A DNA stretch of 64,000 nucleotides from Ectopseudomonas mendocina (GCF_008041835.1 NZ_VRYE01000052.1:1-64000), one strand, 5' to 3'; positions 48,787 through 58,405 are shown, counted from the first letter of the stretch. The notes: generated by a model from the sequence alone, not told the origin. Numbers and translations: made by a program.

Positions 48787-48820
48787 CGTAAAGGGGCGAC
48801 TTAGGTCGCCCCTTTACGTT
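48787..48820 (+). terminator. Terminator of the atp operon
   Basis: CGTAAAGGGGCGAC and GTCGCCCCTTTACG form a perfect 14-bp stem with a short TTAG loop, 18 nt after the atpC stop. The T run is weak (TTTC). Confidence 0.75.
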
Positions 48821-48891
48821 TCTGGCAAAATAGCGCTTTCTTCGCGCGGCCCTCTGGCCGCGGCCAACTCTTGCCCAGCAAGGAGCTTTCT

Positions 48892-50250
48892 ATGAGTCTG
48901 GATATCGTCATTCTTGCCGCTGGCCAGGGCACGCGCATGCGTTCGGCGCTGCCCAAGGTACTGCACCCGGTCGCCGACAAACCCATGCTCGGGCATGTCA
49001 TCGACACCGCACGCAGCCTGCAGCCGCAGAGCATCCAGGTGGTGATCGGGCATGGCGCCGACACCGTGCGCGAGCGCCTGGCCGCCGATGACCTGAATTT
49101 CGTCATCCAGGCCGAGCAGCTGGGTACTGGCCATGCCGTGGCTCAGGCCCTGCCGCAGCTTAGCGCTGATACCGTGCTGATCCTCTATGGCGATGTGCCG
49201 TTGATCGAAACCGCTACCTTGCAGCGCCTGCTGGCCCTGGTCAGCGATGATCAGTTGGGCCTGCTCACCGTCGAGCTGGCTGACCCGACCGGCTACGGCC
49301 GTATCGTCCGTGATGAGGCCGGCGTGGTGCAGGCCATCGTCGAGCACAAGGACGCCAGCGACGCGCAGCGGCAGATCCGCGAAGGCAATACCGGCATCCT
49401 CGCCGTACCGGGCAAGCGCCTGGCCGACTGGCTGGGGCGTCTGTCCAACAGTAACGCCCAGGGCGAGTACTACCTGACCGACGTGATCGCCATGGCCGTG
49501 GCCGACGGCCTGACCGTGGCCACCGAGCGTGCCGCCGACGAGATGGAAGTGCTGGGTGCCAATGACCGCATTCAGCTCGCGCAGCTCGAATGCCATTACC
49601 AGCAGCGTGTGGCTCGTCGCCTGATGGCTCAGGGCGTCACCCTGCGCGATCCGCATCGCTTCGATGTGCGTGGCGAAGTCAGCATTGGCCGCGACGTGAC
49701 CATCGACATCAACGTCATCCTCGAAGGCAAGGTAGTGATCGAGGACGATGTGCAGATCGGCCCGAACTGCGTGATCAAGGACTCGGTGCTGCGCAAGGGC
49801 GCCATCGTCAAGGCCAACAGCCACCTGGAAGGTGCCGAGATGGGCGAGGGCGCCGACTGTGGTCCGTTCGCCCGCCTGCGTCCCGGCACCAAACTGGGCG
49901 CCAAGGCCCATGTGGGTAACTTCGTCGAGCTGAAGAACGCCGTGCTGGGGGAGGGCGCCAAGGCCGGCCACCTGAGCTACCTGGGCGATGCCGAGATTGG
50001 CGCGCGGACCAATATCGGTGCCGGCACCATCACCTGCAACTACGACGGTGCCAATAAATTCCGCACGGTCATGGGCGAGGATGTGTTCATCGGCTCCAAC
50101 AGCGCGCTGGTGGCGCCGGTGAACCTGGGCGACCGCGCCACCACGGGCGCCGGCTCGGTAGTGACCAGCGATGTGCCGGCCGATATGCTAGCTGTCGGGC
50201 GTGCCAAGCAGCGCAATATCGAAGGCTGGAAGCGCCCCACCAAGAAGTGA
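48892..50250 (+). CDS. glmU: Bifunctional GlcNAc-1-P uridyltransferase / GlcN-1-P acetyltransferase GlmU
   Basis: GlmU makes UDP-GlcNAc for peptidoglycan and LPS. The N-terminal nucleotidyltransferase has [20 protein letters not shown] (residues 8-27) and YGDVPL. The C-terminal left-handed beta-helix acetyltransferase has hexapeptide repeats and [20 protein letters not shown] 48892 has AAGGAG before it and gives 452 aa. It works one pathway stage after GlmS, which is nearby. Confidence 0.97.
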   Translation: MSLDIVILAAGQGTRMRSALPKVLHPVADKPMLGHVIDTARSLQPQSIQVVIGHGADTVRERLAADDLNFVIQAEQLGTGHAVAQALPQLSADTVLILYGDVPLIETATLQRLLALVSDDQLGLLTVELADPTGYGRIVRDEAGVVQAIVEHKDASDAQRQIREGNTGILAVPGKRLADWLGRLSNSNAQGEYYLTDVIAMAVADGLTVATERAADEMEVLGANDRIQLAQLECHYQQRVARRLMAQGVTLRDPHRFDVRGEVSIGRDVTIDINVILEGKVVIEDDVQIGPNCVIKDSVLRKGAIVKANSHLEGAEMGEGADCGPFARLRPGTKLGAKAHVGNFVELKNAVLGEGAKAGHLSYLGDAEIGARTNIGAGTITCNYDGANKFRTVMGEDVFIGSNSALVAPVNLGDRATTGAGSVVTSDVPADMLAVGRAKQRNIEGWKRPTKK

Positions 50251-50306
50251 ACCTGATCGGGCCTGGGTGACCGGGCCTGTGTATAACCTGTCGGAGGCAG
50301 CTCTGT

Positions 50307-50918
50307 ATGCTCGGTGTGACGGATTATGCCGCCTTCGTGGTGGCCTTCATCATCCTGCTGGCCATTCCCGGGCCGGGTAACCTGGCGTTGATCCTCTCCA
50401 CCGGCAAGGGCGGGATTCGTGGCGGGCTGGCTTCGACCTTCGGTATCATCTTCGGCGACCAGGTGCTGCTGTGGTTGGCGGTGGCCGGTGTTGCTGCGCT
50501 GCTGAAGGCCTATCCGGCGGCCTTCCATGTCGTGCAGTGGCTCGGTGCGGCCTACCTGATCTACCTCGGCCTGCGCATGATTCTGGCCAAGCCGGGGGCG
50601 GCGCCGACACTGGAGATCAAGCCGCGCCAGTACCTCTGGCAAACCCTGGTGATCACGGTCTTCAACCCCAAGGCCATCATTTTCTATATGGCCTTTTTCC
50701 CGCTGTTCATCGACCCGCAGCGCCATCAGGGACTGACTACGTTCGCTTTCATGGCCGTGACCATCATGGCGCTGACCTTTCTCTACGGCCTTCTTATCGT
50801 GCTGCTGACACACTTTCTCGCCGAGCGTATGCGCGCCAACCCGCGTATCGCCCGTGGTCTCGAGAAGTTGGCGGGGCTGTGCCTGGTCGGCTTCGGGGTC
50901 AAGCTGACGCTGAACTGA
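50307..50918 (+). CDS. LysE/RhtB-family amino acid exporter
   Basis: A 203-aa inner-membrane protein of the LysE family, which exports amino acids or related compounds. The family start YAAFVVAFIILLAIPGPGNL has the PGPG turn. About six hydrophobic segments follow, including WLGAAYLIYLGLRMILA and VFNPKAIIFYMAFFPLFI with the conserved NPK. The substrate cannot be told. It lies between glmU and glmR. Confidence 0.88.
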   Translation: MLGVTDYAAFVVAFIILLAIPGPGNLALILSTGKGGIRGGLASTFGIIFGDQVLLWLAVAGVAALLKAYPAAFHVVQWLGAAYLIYLGLRMILAKPGAAPTLEIKPRQYLWQTLVITVFNPKAIIFYMAFFPLFIDPQRHQGLTTFAFMAVTIMALTFLYGLLIVLLTHFLAERMRANPRIARGLEKLAGLCLVGFGVKLTLN

Positions 50919-50971
50919 CCGGCGGACGCTTGCGGGCCTTTCGATCATATGTTTTGATTCGCGCCGTTATC

Positions 50972-50984
50972 TTTCGAATCGAAA
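50972..50984. promoter_or_regulatory. Candidate GlmR operator
   Basis: TTTCGA-A-TCGAAA is a perfect palindrome 7 bp before the glmR ATG. DeoR-family regulators bind short repeats near their own promoters; a related TTTTGATTCG lies 20 bp upstream. Inferred from symmetry and place. Confidence 0.4.
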
Positions 50985-50991
50985 CTTAAGC

Positions 50992-51762
50992 ATGTCGAAG
51001 CGCAATACGCCGCAACGTCGTCACACCATTCTTGCCTTGCTCGCCGAGCAGGGCGAGGTGTCGGTGGATGCCCTGGCTCAGCACTTCGCCACCAGCGAAG
51101 TGACCATTCGCAAGGACCTTGCCGCCCTGGAAACAAACGGTCTGTTGTTGCGTCGCTATGGCGGTGCGGTGCCGGTGCCGCAGGAACTTATCAGCGAGCC
51201 GACGCAGTTCATTTCCCCGTACAAGCAGGCAATTGCCCGCGCCGGTGTGACGCGCATCCGCGAGCACGCGCGGATCATCATTGACAGCGGCACCACCACG
51301 GCAGCGATGATCCCGCAGCTTGGCTACAAGCCCGGGCTGGTGGTGATGACCAACTCGCTCAATGTGGCCAACGCCCTGCGCGAACTCGAACACGAGCCGG
51401 TGCTGCTGATGACCGGCGGCACCTGGGATCCGCACTCGGAGTCCTTCCAGGGCCAGGTGGCCGAGCAGGTGCTGCGTTCCTATGACTTCGACCAATTGTT
51501 CATCGGCGCCGACGGCATCGACCTGGAGCGTGGTACCACCACCTTCAACGAGCTGCTCGGTCTGTCGCGAGTCATGGCTGAGGTGGCTCGCGAAGTCATC
51601 GTCATGGTCGAGAGCGACAAGATCGGCCGGCGCATTCCCAATCTGGAACTGCCCTGGAGCAGCCTCCATACCCTGATTACCGACGAGCGCCTGGATACCC
51701 AGGCCGCCGAACAGATACGCGCGCGTGGCATCCAGCTGATCCTCGCGCCGCTGGAAAACTAA
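50992..51762 (+). CDS. glmR: DeoR-family regulator GlmR
   Basis: GlmR is a DeoR-type transcription regulator; in P. aeruginosa it is needed for proper glmS expression. The N-terminal winged helix-turn-helix is [20 protein letters not shown] then [20 protein letters not shown]. The C-terminal sugar-phosphate-binding domain has [29 protein letters not shown] and [18 protein letters not shown]. At 256 aa it is a typical member. glmS starts 10 nt after its stop, so the two are co-transcribed. Confidence 0.94.
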   Translation: MSKRNTPQRRHTILALLAEQGEVSVDALAQHFATSEVTIRKDLAALETNGLLLRRYGGAVPVPQELISEPTQFISPYKQAIARAGVTRIREHARIIIDSGTTTAAMIPQLGYKPGLVVMTNSLNVANALRELEHEPVLLMTGGTWDPHSESFQGQVAEQVLRSYDFDQLFIGADGIDLERGTTTFNELLGLSRVMAEVAREVIVMVESDKIGRRIPNLELPWSSLHTLITDERLDTQAAEQIRARGIQLILAPLEN

Positions 51763-51772
51763 GGAGAGCCCC

Positions 51773-53623
51773 ATGTGTGGAATCGTAGGCGCCATCGCCG
51801 AGCGCAATATCACCCCTGTCCTGGTCGAAGGCCTCAAGCGCCTGGAATACCGCGGTTACGACAGCGCCGGTGTAGCGCTGCTGACCGAGCAGGGTGCACT
51901 GGATCGCCGTCGCCGGGTCGGCAAGGTCAGCGAACTGCAGGCTGCGCTGGACGCCGAGCCGCTGGCCGGGCGTCTGGGCATCGCCCACACTCGCTGGGCC
52001 ACCCACGGTGCGCCGAGCGAGCGTAATGCTCACCCACACTTCTCCGGCCAGGATCTGGCCGTGGTGCACAACGGCATCATCGAGAACCACGAAGCGCTGC
52101 GTGAGCGCCTCAAGGGCCTGGGCTATGTCTTCAGCTCCGATACCGACACCGAAACCATCGTCCACCTGCTCGAGCACAAGCTGCAGCAGTTCGGCGACCT
52201 TGCGGCCGCGCTCAAGGCTGCAATCCCGGAACTGCACGGCGCATACGGCCTGGCCGTGATCAGTGCCAAACAGCCGGATCGTCTGCTCGCTGCGCGCAGT
52301 GGCAGCCCGCTGGTGATCGGTCTCGGTCTGGGGGAAAACTTCCTCGCCTCCGACCAGTTGGCCCTGCGCCAGGTCACTGACCGTTTCATGTATCTGGAAG
52401 AAGGCGATATCGCCGAAATCCGCCGTGACAGTGTGCAGATCTGGGACGCCGCCGGTCAGCCGGTGCTGCGTGAAGCCGTGCAGTACCACGAAGGTGCCGA
52501 AGCCGCCGACAAGGGCGAGTACCGCCACTTCATGCTCAAGGAAATCCACGAGCAACCGAAGGTGGTGCAACGCACCCTGGAAAGCCGTCTGGGCAGCGAT
52601 CATGTACTGGTGCAGGCCTTCGGCCCGCAGGCGGCCGAGCTGTTCGCCAAGGTGAAGAACGTGCAGATCGTCGCCTGCGGCACCAGCTACCACGCCGGCA
52701 TGGTCGCCCGTTACTGGTTGGAAGAGCTGGCTGGCATTCCCTGCCAGGTCGAGGTGGCCAGTGAATTCCGTTACCGCAAGGTGGTAGTGCAGTCGGACAC
52801 CCTGTTCGTCAGCGTCTCGCAGTCCGGCGAAACCGCCGACACCCTGGCCGCGTTGCGTAATGCCAAGGAGAAGGCGCCGGGGCAGGGCGGCTACCTGGCC
52901 AGCCTGGTGATCTGTAACGTCGGCACCAGCTCGCTGGTACGCGAATCCGACCTGTGCCTGCTGACCCAGGCCGGCCCGGAAATCGGCGTGGCTTCGACCA
53001 AGGCCTTCACTACCCAGCTGGTCGGCCTGATGCTGCTGACCTTGGCCCTCGGCCAGGTGCACGGCACCCTGGACAAGGCGCTGGAAGCGCAACTGGTCGA
53101 CGAACTGCGTCGCCTGCCGACCCGTCTGGGTGAAGCGCTGGCCATGGACAAGACCGTGGAGAAAATCTCCGAACTGTTCGCCGAGAAGCACCACAGCCTG
53201 TTCCTTGGCCGCGGCGCGCAATACCCGGTGGCCATGGAAGGGGCGCTCAAGCTCAAGGAAATCTCCTATATCCACGCCGAAGCCTATCCCGCTGGCGAGC
53301 TCAAGCACGGCCCGCTGGCCCTGGTCGATGCCGACATGCCGGTAGTCACCGTGGCACCGAATAACGAGCTGCTGGAAAAGCTCAAGTCCAACCTGCAGGA
53401 AGTGCGTGCCCGTGGCGGCGAGCTGATCGTTTTCGCCGACCAGCAGGCCGGCATGAGCAACGGTGAGGGCACTCATGTGGTGGCCATGCCACATATCCAC
53501 GACCTGCTCGCGCCGATCCTCTACACCGTGCCGCTGCAGCTGCTGTCGTATTACGTTGCCGTGCTCAAGGGCACCGACGTCGACCAGCCGCGTAACCTTG
53601 CCAAGAGCGTGACAGTCGAATGA
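51773..53623 (+). CDS. glmS: Glutamine-fructose-6-phosphate aminotransferase GlmS
   Basis: GlmS makes glucosamine-6-phosphate from fructose-6-phosphate and glutamine. The nucleophile Cys follows Met ([12 protein letters not shown]), with HTRWATHG and NGIIENH of the glutaminase domain. Two SIS domains follow ([20 protein letters not shown]). The C-terminus [17 protein letters not shown] holds the isomerase Lys and also encodes the TnsD-binding part of attTn7. At 616 aa the gene is intact despite the transposon next to it. AAGGAGAG precedes the ATG. Confidence 0.98.
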   Translation: MCGIVGAIAERNITPVLVEGLKRLEYRGYDSAGVALLTEQGALDRRRRVGKVSELQAALDAEPLAGRLGIAHTRWATHGAPSERNAHPHFSGQDLAVVHNGIIENHEALRERLKGLGYVFSSDTDTETIVHLLEHKLQQFGDLAAALKAAIPELHGAYGLAVISAKQPDRLLAARSGSPLVIGLGLGENFLASDQLALRQVTDRFMYLEEGDIAEIRRDSVQIWDAAGQPVLREAVQYHEGAEAADKGEYRHFMLKEIHEQPKVVQRTLESRLGSDHVLVQAFGPQAAELFAKVKNVQIVACGTSYHAGMVARYWLEELAGIPCQVEVASEFRYRKVVVQSDTLFVSVSQSGETADTLAALRNAKEKAPGQGGYLASLVICNVGTSSLVRESDLCLLTQAGPEIGVASTKAFTTQLVGLMLLTLALGQVHGTLDKALEAQLVDELRRLPTRLGEALAMDKTVEKISELFAEKHHSLFLGRGAQYPVAMEGALKLKEISYIHAEAYPAGELKHGPLALVDADMPVVTVAPNNELLEKLKSNLQEVRARGGELIVFADQQAGMSNGEGTHVVAMPHIHDLLAPILYTVPLQLLSYYVAVLKGTDVDQPRNLAKSVTVE

Positions 53624-53647
53624 AGCGCGAGGACGTAATCAAGCGGT
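53586..53647 (+). other. attTn7: attTn7 site (glmS 3' end and insertion point)
   Basis: The last codons of glmS are the conserved recognition part, and the Tn7-like end begins 25 nt after the stop codon, the expected distance. GCGGT at 53643-53647 would be one copy of the 5-bp target duplication; its partner at the far end is not seen. Confidence 0.85.
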
Positions 53648-53716
53648 TGTGGGATGAAAATAAAGGTTCATCCCTATAAATAAAGTATCATCTTTATAAA
53701 TAAAGTTTCATCCTGA
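53648..53716 (+). mobile_element. Tn7-like transposon end with three TnsB-binding repeats
   Basis: The end starts TGTGGGATGAAAATAAAG, with the TGTGGG tip of Tn7 ends. Three related repeats AAATAAAG-NNTCATC lie at about 53658, 53678 and 53698, 20 bp apart, the layout of TnsB-binding sites. tnsA begins 51 nt further in. Confidence 0.85.
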
Positions 53717-53767
53717 GCCTGCATCCGCTATGTTGAGGTCATCGACACAGCGGGTGCAGGCTTTCTC

Positions 53768-54595
53768 ATGTCTGGAACATTCAAGGGGCTGACCCAGGCC
53801 CAGATCGATAGAAGGCTCAAGGACGGGCGTGGCCAAGGCCAGGGATCGGACTACAAGCCGTTCATCTACACCAGGGACGTATCCTCGCTGGGGCGCTCCC
53901 ACCGCCTGCCTGGCAGCAAGACTCGGCGTCTGCACCATCTTCTATCCGATCTTGAGCTGGCCATCTTCCTGACCTTGGATCGGTCTCCCCATGTCACCGA
54001 CATCCGTGAACAGTTCCCGATGCGAGTCGAAGATACGGTGCGCATCGCCGAGGAGCTTGGCCTTCCTCACGGGCGTTACAAGGGCATCCCGCAGGTACTG
54101 ACCAGCGACTTCCTGGTGGATTTCGAAGATCCTCAGCGCCCGTCCGTCGCGATTCAGGCCAAGTACAGTGCCGACCTGCAGAAGCCTGAAGTTATCGAGA
54201 GGCTTGAGCTTGAAAGGCGCTACTGGCAGGAAAAAGGGATTCCCTGGTTCATCATCACGGAGCGCGAGGTATCCAGAGAGGCATTTGCCAATATCCAATG
54301 GCTCTATCCGGCCCATGCTGAAGACGACATTGCACAGGATGATCTCGCACACTATCAGCAGCTGTTTTTGCTCGAGTTTCAGCGTCACCCAGACCGGAAG
54401 CTGACCGCCATTGCCCAGGAAATGGATACTTCCGGCCAACTGGAGGCTGGTCAAGCACTCTATTGGCTACGCCAGCTGCTGGCTCGGCACTGGTTTCTCT
54501 TCGATCTTGACACCCCTTACCGCGTGCTGAAGCCGAAGGATCTAGCTGCCAACCCTCATCAGATTCATCAGGAGCTGATCAGTGTTGTCCGTTAA
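53768..54595 (+). CDS. tnsA: Tn7-like endonuclease subunit TnsA
   Basis: TnsA cuts the 5' ends of the transposon and works with TnsB so that the element moves by cut-and-paste. The 275-aa protein keeps the catalytic set at the very positions of E. coli TnsA: Glu63 in LSDLELAIF, Asp114 in TSDFLVDFE and Lys132 in IQAKYSADL. The C-terminal winged-helix part that meets TnsC follows. It overlaps tnsB by 14 nt. The gene looks intact even though the rest of the element is broken. Confidence 0.93.
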   Translation: MSGTFKGLTQAQIDRRLKDGRGQGQGSDYKPFIYTRDVSSLGRSHRLPGSKTRRLHHLLSDLELAIFLTLDRSPHVTDIREQFPMRVEDTVRIAEELGLPHGRYKGIPQVLTSDFLVDFEDPQRPSVAIQAKYSADLQKPEVIERLELERRYWQEKGIPWFIITEREVSREAFANIQWLYPAHAEDDIAQDDLAHYQQLFLLEFQRHPDRKLTAIAQEMDTSGQLEAGQALYWLRQLLARHWFLFDLDTPYRVLKPKDLAANPHQIHQELISVVR

Positions 54596-56060
54596 TCAGG
54601 TGTTCCGTATGGGAGAGCTCCGAAAGCGCCTGCTCTGGTCCGGTACCGAGCAGGCTGTCTGGATTGATATCGATTTGGACACGGCGCTGCCCGAATCGAT
54701 ATCGGTTGCAGAGCTGGAGCGTCTGATTATTGAGGGTGAGCTGGAGAGCATTGGCGATCCCTTCGAGGAGACGGTCCTTCGGGAGGTGGAGGCAGGCTCC
54801 CCTGACCAGCTGAAACGTGATGAGGCGTGGGCGATGCTGGCGGATTATATGCACGATCCCCAGCTTTTCGTGCGGCGCCCCAGAGGGCTCATTGTCGGAA
54901 GCATCATGCAACGCCATGGTGTCACCAAACAGACGGTGTACAGATTACTGAGGCGCTACTGGCAACGAGGCATGTGTAGGAACGCCCTCTTGCCGGACTA
55001 TGTCAACTCGGGTGCCCGTGGCAAGCGCCGAAGGCCGAACAGAGCCAAGCTGGGCAGGCCAAGAGTGGTGATGGCGGGGAAAGGGCGTAATGTCACGCCG
55101 GATATCGAGCGCATTTTTCGCCGGGTCATCGAGGAACGCTTGCTCAAGGAAAAACATCCGTCCATTCCTGATGCCTACGCCTCCGGGCTGAACCTGCTCC
55201 GTGCTGTTCAGCCGGAGCTGCCGACCTCCGAACTGCCTACATTGGGGCAGTTCCGGTACTTCTATGGGCGCGAATATCATTTCACCGACACCTTGCCGCG
55301 CAGGATGTCCGCAGTGGACTTTGCCAAGGACTTCCGGCCGCTCAACAGCACATCGACGACTGAGACCCTGGGTCCAGGATACCGTTACCAAATAGATGCC
55401 ACCATCGCAGATATTTATCTGGTTTCAGAGCATGACCGCAGCCTTATCGTCGGCAGGCCTGTCGTTTACATGGTGCTCGACGTGTTCAGCCGCATGGTCG
55501 TTGGTATGTACGTCGGATTCGAGGGGCCCTCCTGGGTCAGTGCCATGGTGGCATTGGCCAACACGGTCGCCGACAAGGTCGAGTATTGTCGCCAGTATGG
55601 TTTGGAGATCGATGCCAGCGATTGGCCGGTCAAGGGTTTGCCGGATGTGATACTGGCCGATAAGGGCGAACTGAACGGCACCAAGGTTGAGGCATTTTCC
55701 CAAGCCTTCGGCGTCCGCATCGAGAACGCACCGGCCAGGCGAGGTGATGCCAAGGGCATCGTCGAGCGCTATTTTCGAACGGTGCAGGAGCGTTTCAAGC
55801 CTTACGCCAGCGGTGTGGTCGAGGACACTACCAGCCGGAAGCGAGGTGGCCACGACTACAGGCTTGATGCCAGTCTGACCTTGCCCGAATTCACGAAAAT
55901 CATCATTGCCGGCATCCTCCACCACAACAATTTCCACACCCTGAGCAAATACGACAGGGCTGCGGGAATGCCGGGCGATCTGCCGGCGATTCCAGTCATG
56001 CTGTGGAACTGGGGCTTGGCCAGCTTGACCGGTCGGTTGTGTGGGCGCTGGTGGTTCTGA
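54582..56060 (+). CDS. tnsB: Tn7-like transposase TnsB, C-terminally truncated
   Basis: TnsB is the DDE transposase that binds the ends and joins the 3' strands. The DDE residues are Asp272 (YQIDATIADIYLV), Asp360 (VILADKGELNG) and Glu395 (KGIVERYFRT). N-terminal HTH parts include VTKQTVYRLLRRYWQRG. Start is GTG 54582 or TTG 54585. Likeness to Tn7 TnsB continues to about residue 484 (LPAIPVMLWNWGLASLTGRL), then ends in unrelated CGRWWF at the border of IS21-type repeats. Full TnsB is about 700 aa, so some 200 residues, including the part that contacts TnsC, are lost. Probably inactive in transposition. Confidence 0.92.
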   Translation: MLSVNQVFRMGELRKRLLWSGTEQAVWIDIDLDTALPESISVAELERLIIEGELESIGDPFEETVLREVEAGSPDQLKRDEAWAMLADYMHDPQLFVRRPRGLIVGSIMQRHGVTKQTVYRLLRRYWQRGMCRNALLPDYVNSGARGKRRRPNRAKLGRPRVVMAGKGRNVTPDIERIFRRVIEERLLKEKHPSIPDAYASGLNLLRAVQPELPTSELPTLGQFRYFYGREYHFTDTLPRRMSAVDFAKDFRPLNSTSTTETLGPGYRYQIDATIADIYLVSEHDRSLIVGRPVVYMVLDVFSRMVVGMYVGFEGPSWVSAMVALANTVADKVEYCRQYGLEIDASDWPVKGLPDVILADKGELNGTKVEAFSQAFGVRIENAPARRGDAKGIVERYFRTVQERFKPYASGVVEDTTSRKRGGHDYRLDASLTLPEFTKIIIAGILHHNNFHTLSKYDRAAGMPGDLPAIPVMLWNWGLASLTGRLCGRWWF

Positions 56061-56156
56061 CACTTTATTCCACTGGATCTGACCCACTCGCGCTGGAGGT
56101 GCTGATCCACCCATTCCAGTGATTGTGATCCACCATGCTGATGATTCTGACCCACC
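56040..56156 (-). mobile_element. IS21-type terminal repeats that truncate tnsB
   Basis: Units of the pattern CTGATCCACCCATTCCAGTG, TGTGATCCACC and TTCTGACCCACC recur several times between 56050 and 56156. Such multiple degenerate repeats are the ends of IS21-family elements. Sense in tnsB stops at their left border. The matching istAB genes may be those at 56518-58180, but a small HTH gene lies between, so this may be a separate relic. Confidence 0.6.
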
Positions 56157-56458
56157 CTCAAGCGCTAAACTATCCACTTCCCCTTCCTCGTAGGTCGCCG
56201 CAATTGATTGAAGAAGGCAGTCAAAATGCTTATGCCGATCTCGGGTGTGCAGATGCCGAGCTAATGCGGCGAAAAGCCATGCTCGTCGTGCGAATCGGTG
56301 ATGCTATCTCTGCCAAGGCGCTGGGACTGGATCAGGCGTCGGCAGTGACAGGAGTTGAGGCATCTTGCCTGGAGGCCTGGCTAAAGGGGGATTTCAGACA
56401 TACCGGCGAGGCCGTGCTGAATACCTGCTTGCGTCACCTAGAGATGCAGGCTCAGTGA
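56135..56458 (+). CDS. Small XRE/HigA-like helix-turn-helix protein
   Basis: The part from about residue 25 (EEGSQNAYADLGCADAELMR, RKAMLVVRIGDAISAKALGL) matches the small XRE family often paired with HigB-like toxins. The helix-turn-helix itself is poorly kept (DQASAVTGVEASCLEAWLKG). The first 20 codons read through IS21-type end repeats, so the true start is unknown and may have been replaced. No toxin gene is adjacent. It could be a stranded antitoxin. Confidence 0.5.
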   Translation: MLMILTHPQALNYPLPLPRRSPQLIEEGSQNAYADLGCADAELMRRKAMLVVRIGDAISAKALGLDQASAVTGVEASCLEAWLKGDFRHTGEAVLNTCLRHLEMQAQ

Positions 56459-56467
56459 CTCATTCAT

Positions 56468-56510
56468 TTTCGCGGGCGCGAAAATAGCGAAGGGGGCATT
56501 GCCCCCTTCG
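56468..56510. terminator. Two hairpins between convergent genes
   Basis: TTTTCGCGGGCGCGAAAA (56468-56485) and CGAAGGGGGC-ATT-GCCCCCTTCG (56488-56510) are strong stems between the small HTH gene and istB. Confidence 0.6.
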
Positions 56511-56517
56511 TTGTCGA

Positions 56518-57204
56518 TCACTGCGCCTTGGCAGCCTGCTTGCGCAAGGACTCGCCCTTGAGCCCGATACGGTGTGAGCGGTGGACAATGCGATCCAGGA
56601 TGGCCTCGGCCAATGTGGCGTCGTTGAACATGCTGTGCCAGTGCTCAGTAGGGAATTGGCTGGTGATGATCAGCGAGCCGGTCTGCATGCGCTGATCGAC
56701 AATATCCAGCAAGGTATACCCCACCGTGGGTTCTACCGGAGCCAGACCGAAGTCATCAAGGATAAGCAGGTGGACTTTGCTCAAGGCTGTTCGGTACTTG
56801 GGCAGAGAGCCATCGCCAATGGCGATTTGCAGCTCTTCATAGAGTTTCGAGGCGCTTTTATAGATCACAGAGTAGCCCTGTCGGCAGGCCTGGCTACCAA
56901 ATGCGCAGGCGAGCCAACTCTTACCTGTGCCGGTGGCTCCGGTCAGCAGCAGGTTCTGTTGCTGACCAATCCAGGAGCATCCCGCCAGACCGGCGATCAC
57001 TTGCTTATCCAGACCGCGACTGCTGCGGTAATCCACATCTTCCAGGTGCGCGGCATAGCGCAACTTCGCCTGCTTCAGTAGGCGAGACAGCTTGCGGTTC
57101 TCGCGTTCGCTGAGTTCACGATCCACCATCAGGCCCAAGCGGTCATCGAAGGGCAGTTCCTGCATGCGCGGTTGCTCAAGCTGGTCGCGGTAAGCCTTGG
57201 CCAT
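56518..57204 (-). CDS. istB: IS21-family helper ATPase IstB, N-terminus lost
   Basis: IstB is the AAA+ helper of the IS21 transposase and sets target choice. Walker A is LLTGATGTGKSWLACAFGSQ and Walker B LLILDDFGLAP. The 228-aa frame starts MAKAYRDQLEQPRMQELPFD, whereas IstB proteins normally have about 15-20 residues more before this point. It overlaps istA by 29 nt because of an internal deletion (see istA). Confidence 0.9.
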   Translation of the reverse strand: MAKAYRDQLEQPRMQELPFDDRLGLMVDRELSERENRKLSRLLKQAKLRYAAHLEDVDYRSSRGLDKQVIAGLAGCSWIGQQQNLLLTGATGTGKSWLACAFGSQACRQGYSVIYKSASKLYEELQIAIGDGSLPKYRTALSKVHLLILDDFGLAPVEPTVGYTLLDIVDQRMQTGSLIITSQFPTEHWHSMFNDATLAEAILDRIVHRSHRIGLKGESLRKQAAKAQ

Positions 57205-58180
57205 AGGCGTGGATCGGCAGCGGCTGGAGCGCGGGCTGCTCCACCTCGACGAATAGGCTGTGCCGACTGCTGCCAGGCTGGCGTTTGAACGGGCGTTGAT
57301 TGAATGCCGGCAGCAACTCCAGGATGGCCTGATTGAGTTCTGCCAAGCTGAAGAAACGGCGGTGGCGCAGGGCCGCCAGCAGCCAGCGTTGAACCAGCTT
57401 CACCCCGGCCTCTACTTTGCCTTTGTCTTTGGGTCTACGCGGGCGGGCCGGCAGGATAATGGCCTGGTAATGGTGGGCCAGTTGCTGATAGATCAGGTTG
57501 AGCTGGACTTCATCCTTGCCGTGCTTGATCACAGCTGCCTTGAGGTTGTCGGGAACCAGTAGGCGGGGCACACCCGCGAAGAAATTGAAGGCCTGCACAT
57601 GGCAGTGCATCCAGTCCTCGATCCGCTGACTCCACACGGCGCAGGCGAAGGTGTAGCTGGAGTAGCCCAGTACGCCGACAAAGATTTGCGCCAGGCGAGG
57701 TTCTGATTGGCCGTCCAGATAGATCGGCATGGTCTTGCCGGAGAAGTCCAAAAACAGCTTGTCGCCAGGCTGATGCAGCTGACGCATTGCCAATGGTTGC
57801 TGCTGCACAAAGCTGCGATAGCTTGCAGTGAACTGTGAATAGGCGATGCCGTCTGGCTCGGTAGCCCGCCACTCACGCCATAGCAGTTCCAGGGTGACGC
57901 TGGGGTTACGCATTTCCGCATGCACCCAGTTCCAGTCAGGGCAGGCTTTCAAGCGGAAGCCGTTGAACGGCTTGATACCCAAGCGTTCATAAAGTTGCTC
58001 GTCGCTCCACCCAGCTAATTGATCCACATCGAGATCGATGCTTTCCAAGTGGCGGCACAAACGCTTGAGACTGTTGCGCGAAAGCCCAGTGCTATGAGCG
58101 ATTTCGCGTGTCGATAGACGTGTGCCATAGTGCAGGCGCACTGCCTCGCGCAGCAGGCGCGGTTCAATCCTGACTCTCAT
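57176..58180 (-). CDS. istA: IS21-family transposase IstA, C-terminally truncated
   Basis: IstA is the DDE transposase of IS21 elements. The N-terminal HTH (STREIAHSTGLSRNSLKRLC) and the catalytic core are present: Asp in KLFLDFSGKTM, Asp in LVPDNLKAAV and Glu in DKGKVEAGVKLVQRW. It stops after 334 aa at LQPLPIHAYGQGLPRPA, where the complete IstA at 60264 continues for about 170 more residues. The break falls exactly at the start of istB, so one deletion removed both the istA 3' part and the istB start. GAAGGAG precedes the ATG. Confidence 0.88.
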   Translation of the reverse strand: MRVRIEPRLLREAVRLHYGTRLSTREIAHSTGLSRNSLKRLCRHLESIDLDVDQLAGWSDEQLYERLGIKPFNGFRLKACPDWNWVHAEMRNPSVTLELLWREWRATEPDGIAYSQFTASYRSFVQQQPLAMRQLHQPGDKLFLDFSGKTMPIYLDGQSEPRLAQIFVGVLGYSSYTFACAVWSQRIEDWMHCHVQAFNFFAGVPRLLVPDNLKAAVIKHGKDEVQLNLIYQQLAHHYQAIILPARPRRPKDKGKVEAGVKLVQRWLLAALRHRRFFSLAELNQAILELLPAFNQRPFKRQPGSSRHSLFVEVEQPALQPLPIHAYGQGLPRPA

Positions 58181-58303
58181 CCATACTCCTTCGTGCCCCG
58201 TGGGTGGGGCGCTGAACGGCAGGCAGTACCTGCCCCTCGGCCTTGACAGCCGATAGAAGGACGCTGAGAATCCACAAGCGTTGAAGGTGCTTATGTCATC
58301 TAG

Positions 58304-58338
58304 AAAAAGGCTCGGAGTTGCTGCTCCGGGCCTTTTTT
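58304..58338. terminator. Bidirectional terminator
   Basis: AAAAAGGCTCGGAG and CTCCGGGCCTTTTTT form a stem with A and T runs on both sides. The 225 bp from the istA start to the AlpA-like gene otherwise show only a GGCAGGCAGTACCTGCC palindrome near 58219. Confidence 0.75.
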
Positions 58339-58405
58339 GCGTCCACAGTTTTTGTTGCCCGCATGACCTAATCGATAGCGTGATGTCCTGTAGCGTTTCT
58401 GGGCC

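Noticed and set aside
51677..53500. 607-codon open frame antisense to glmS
   Set aside because: Shadow of glmS.
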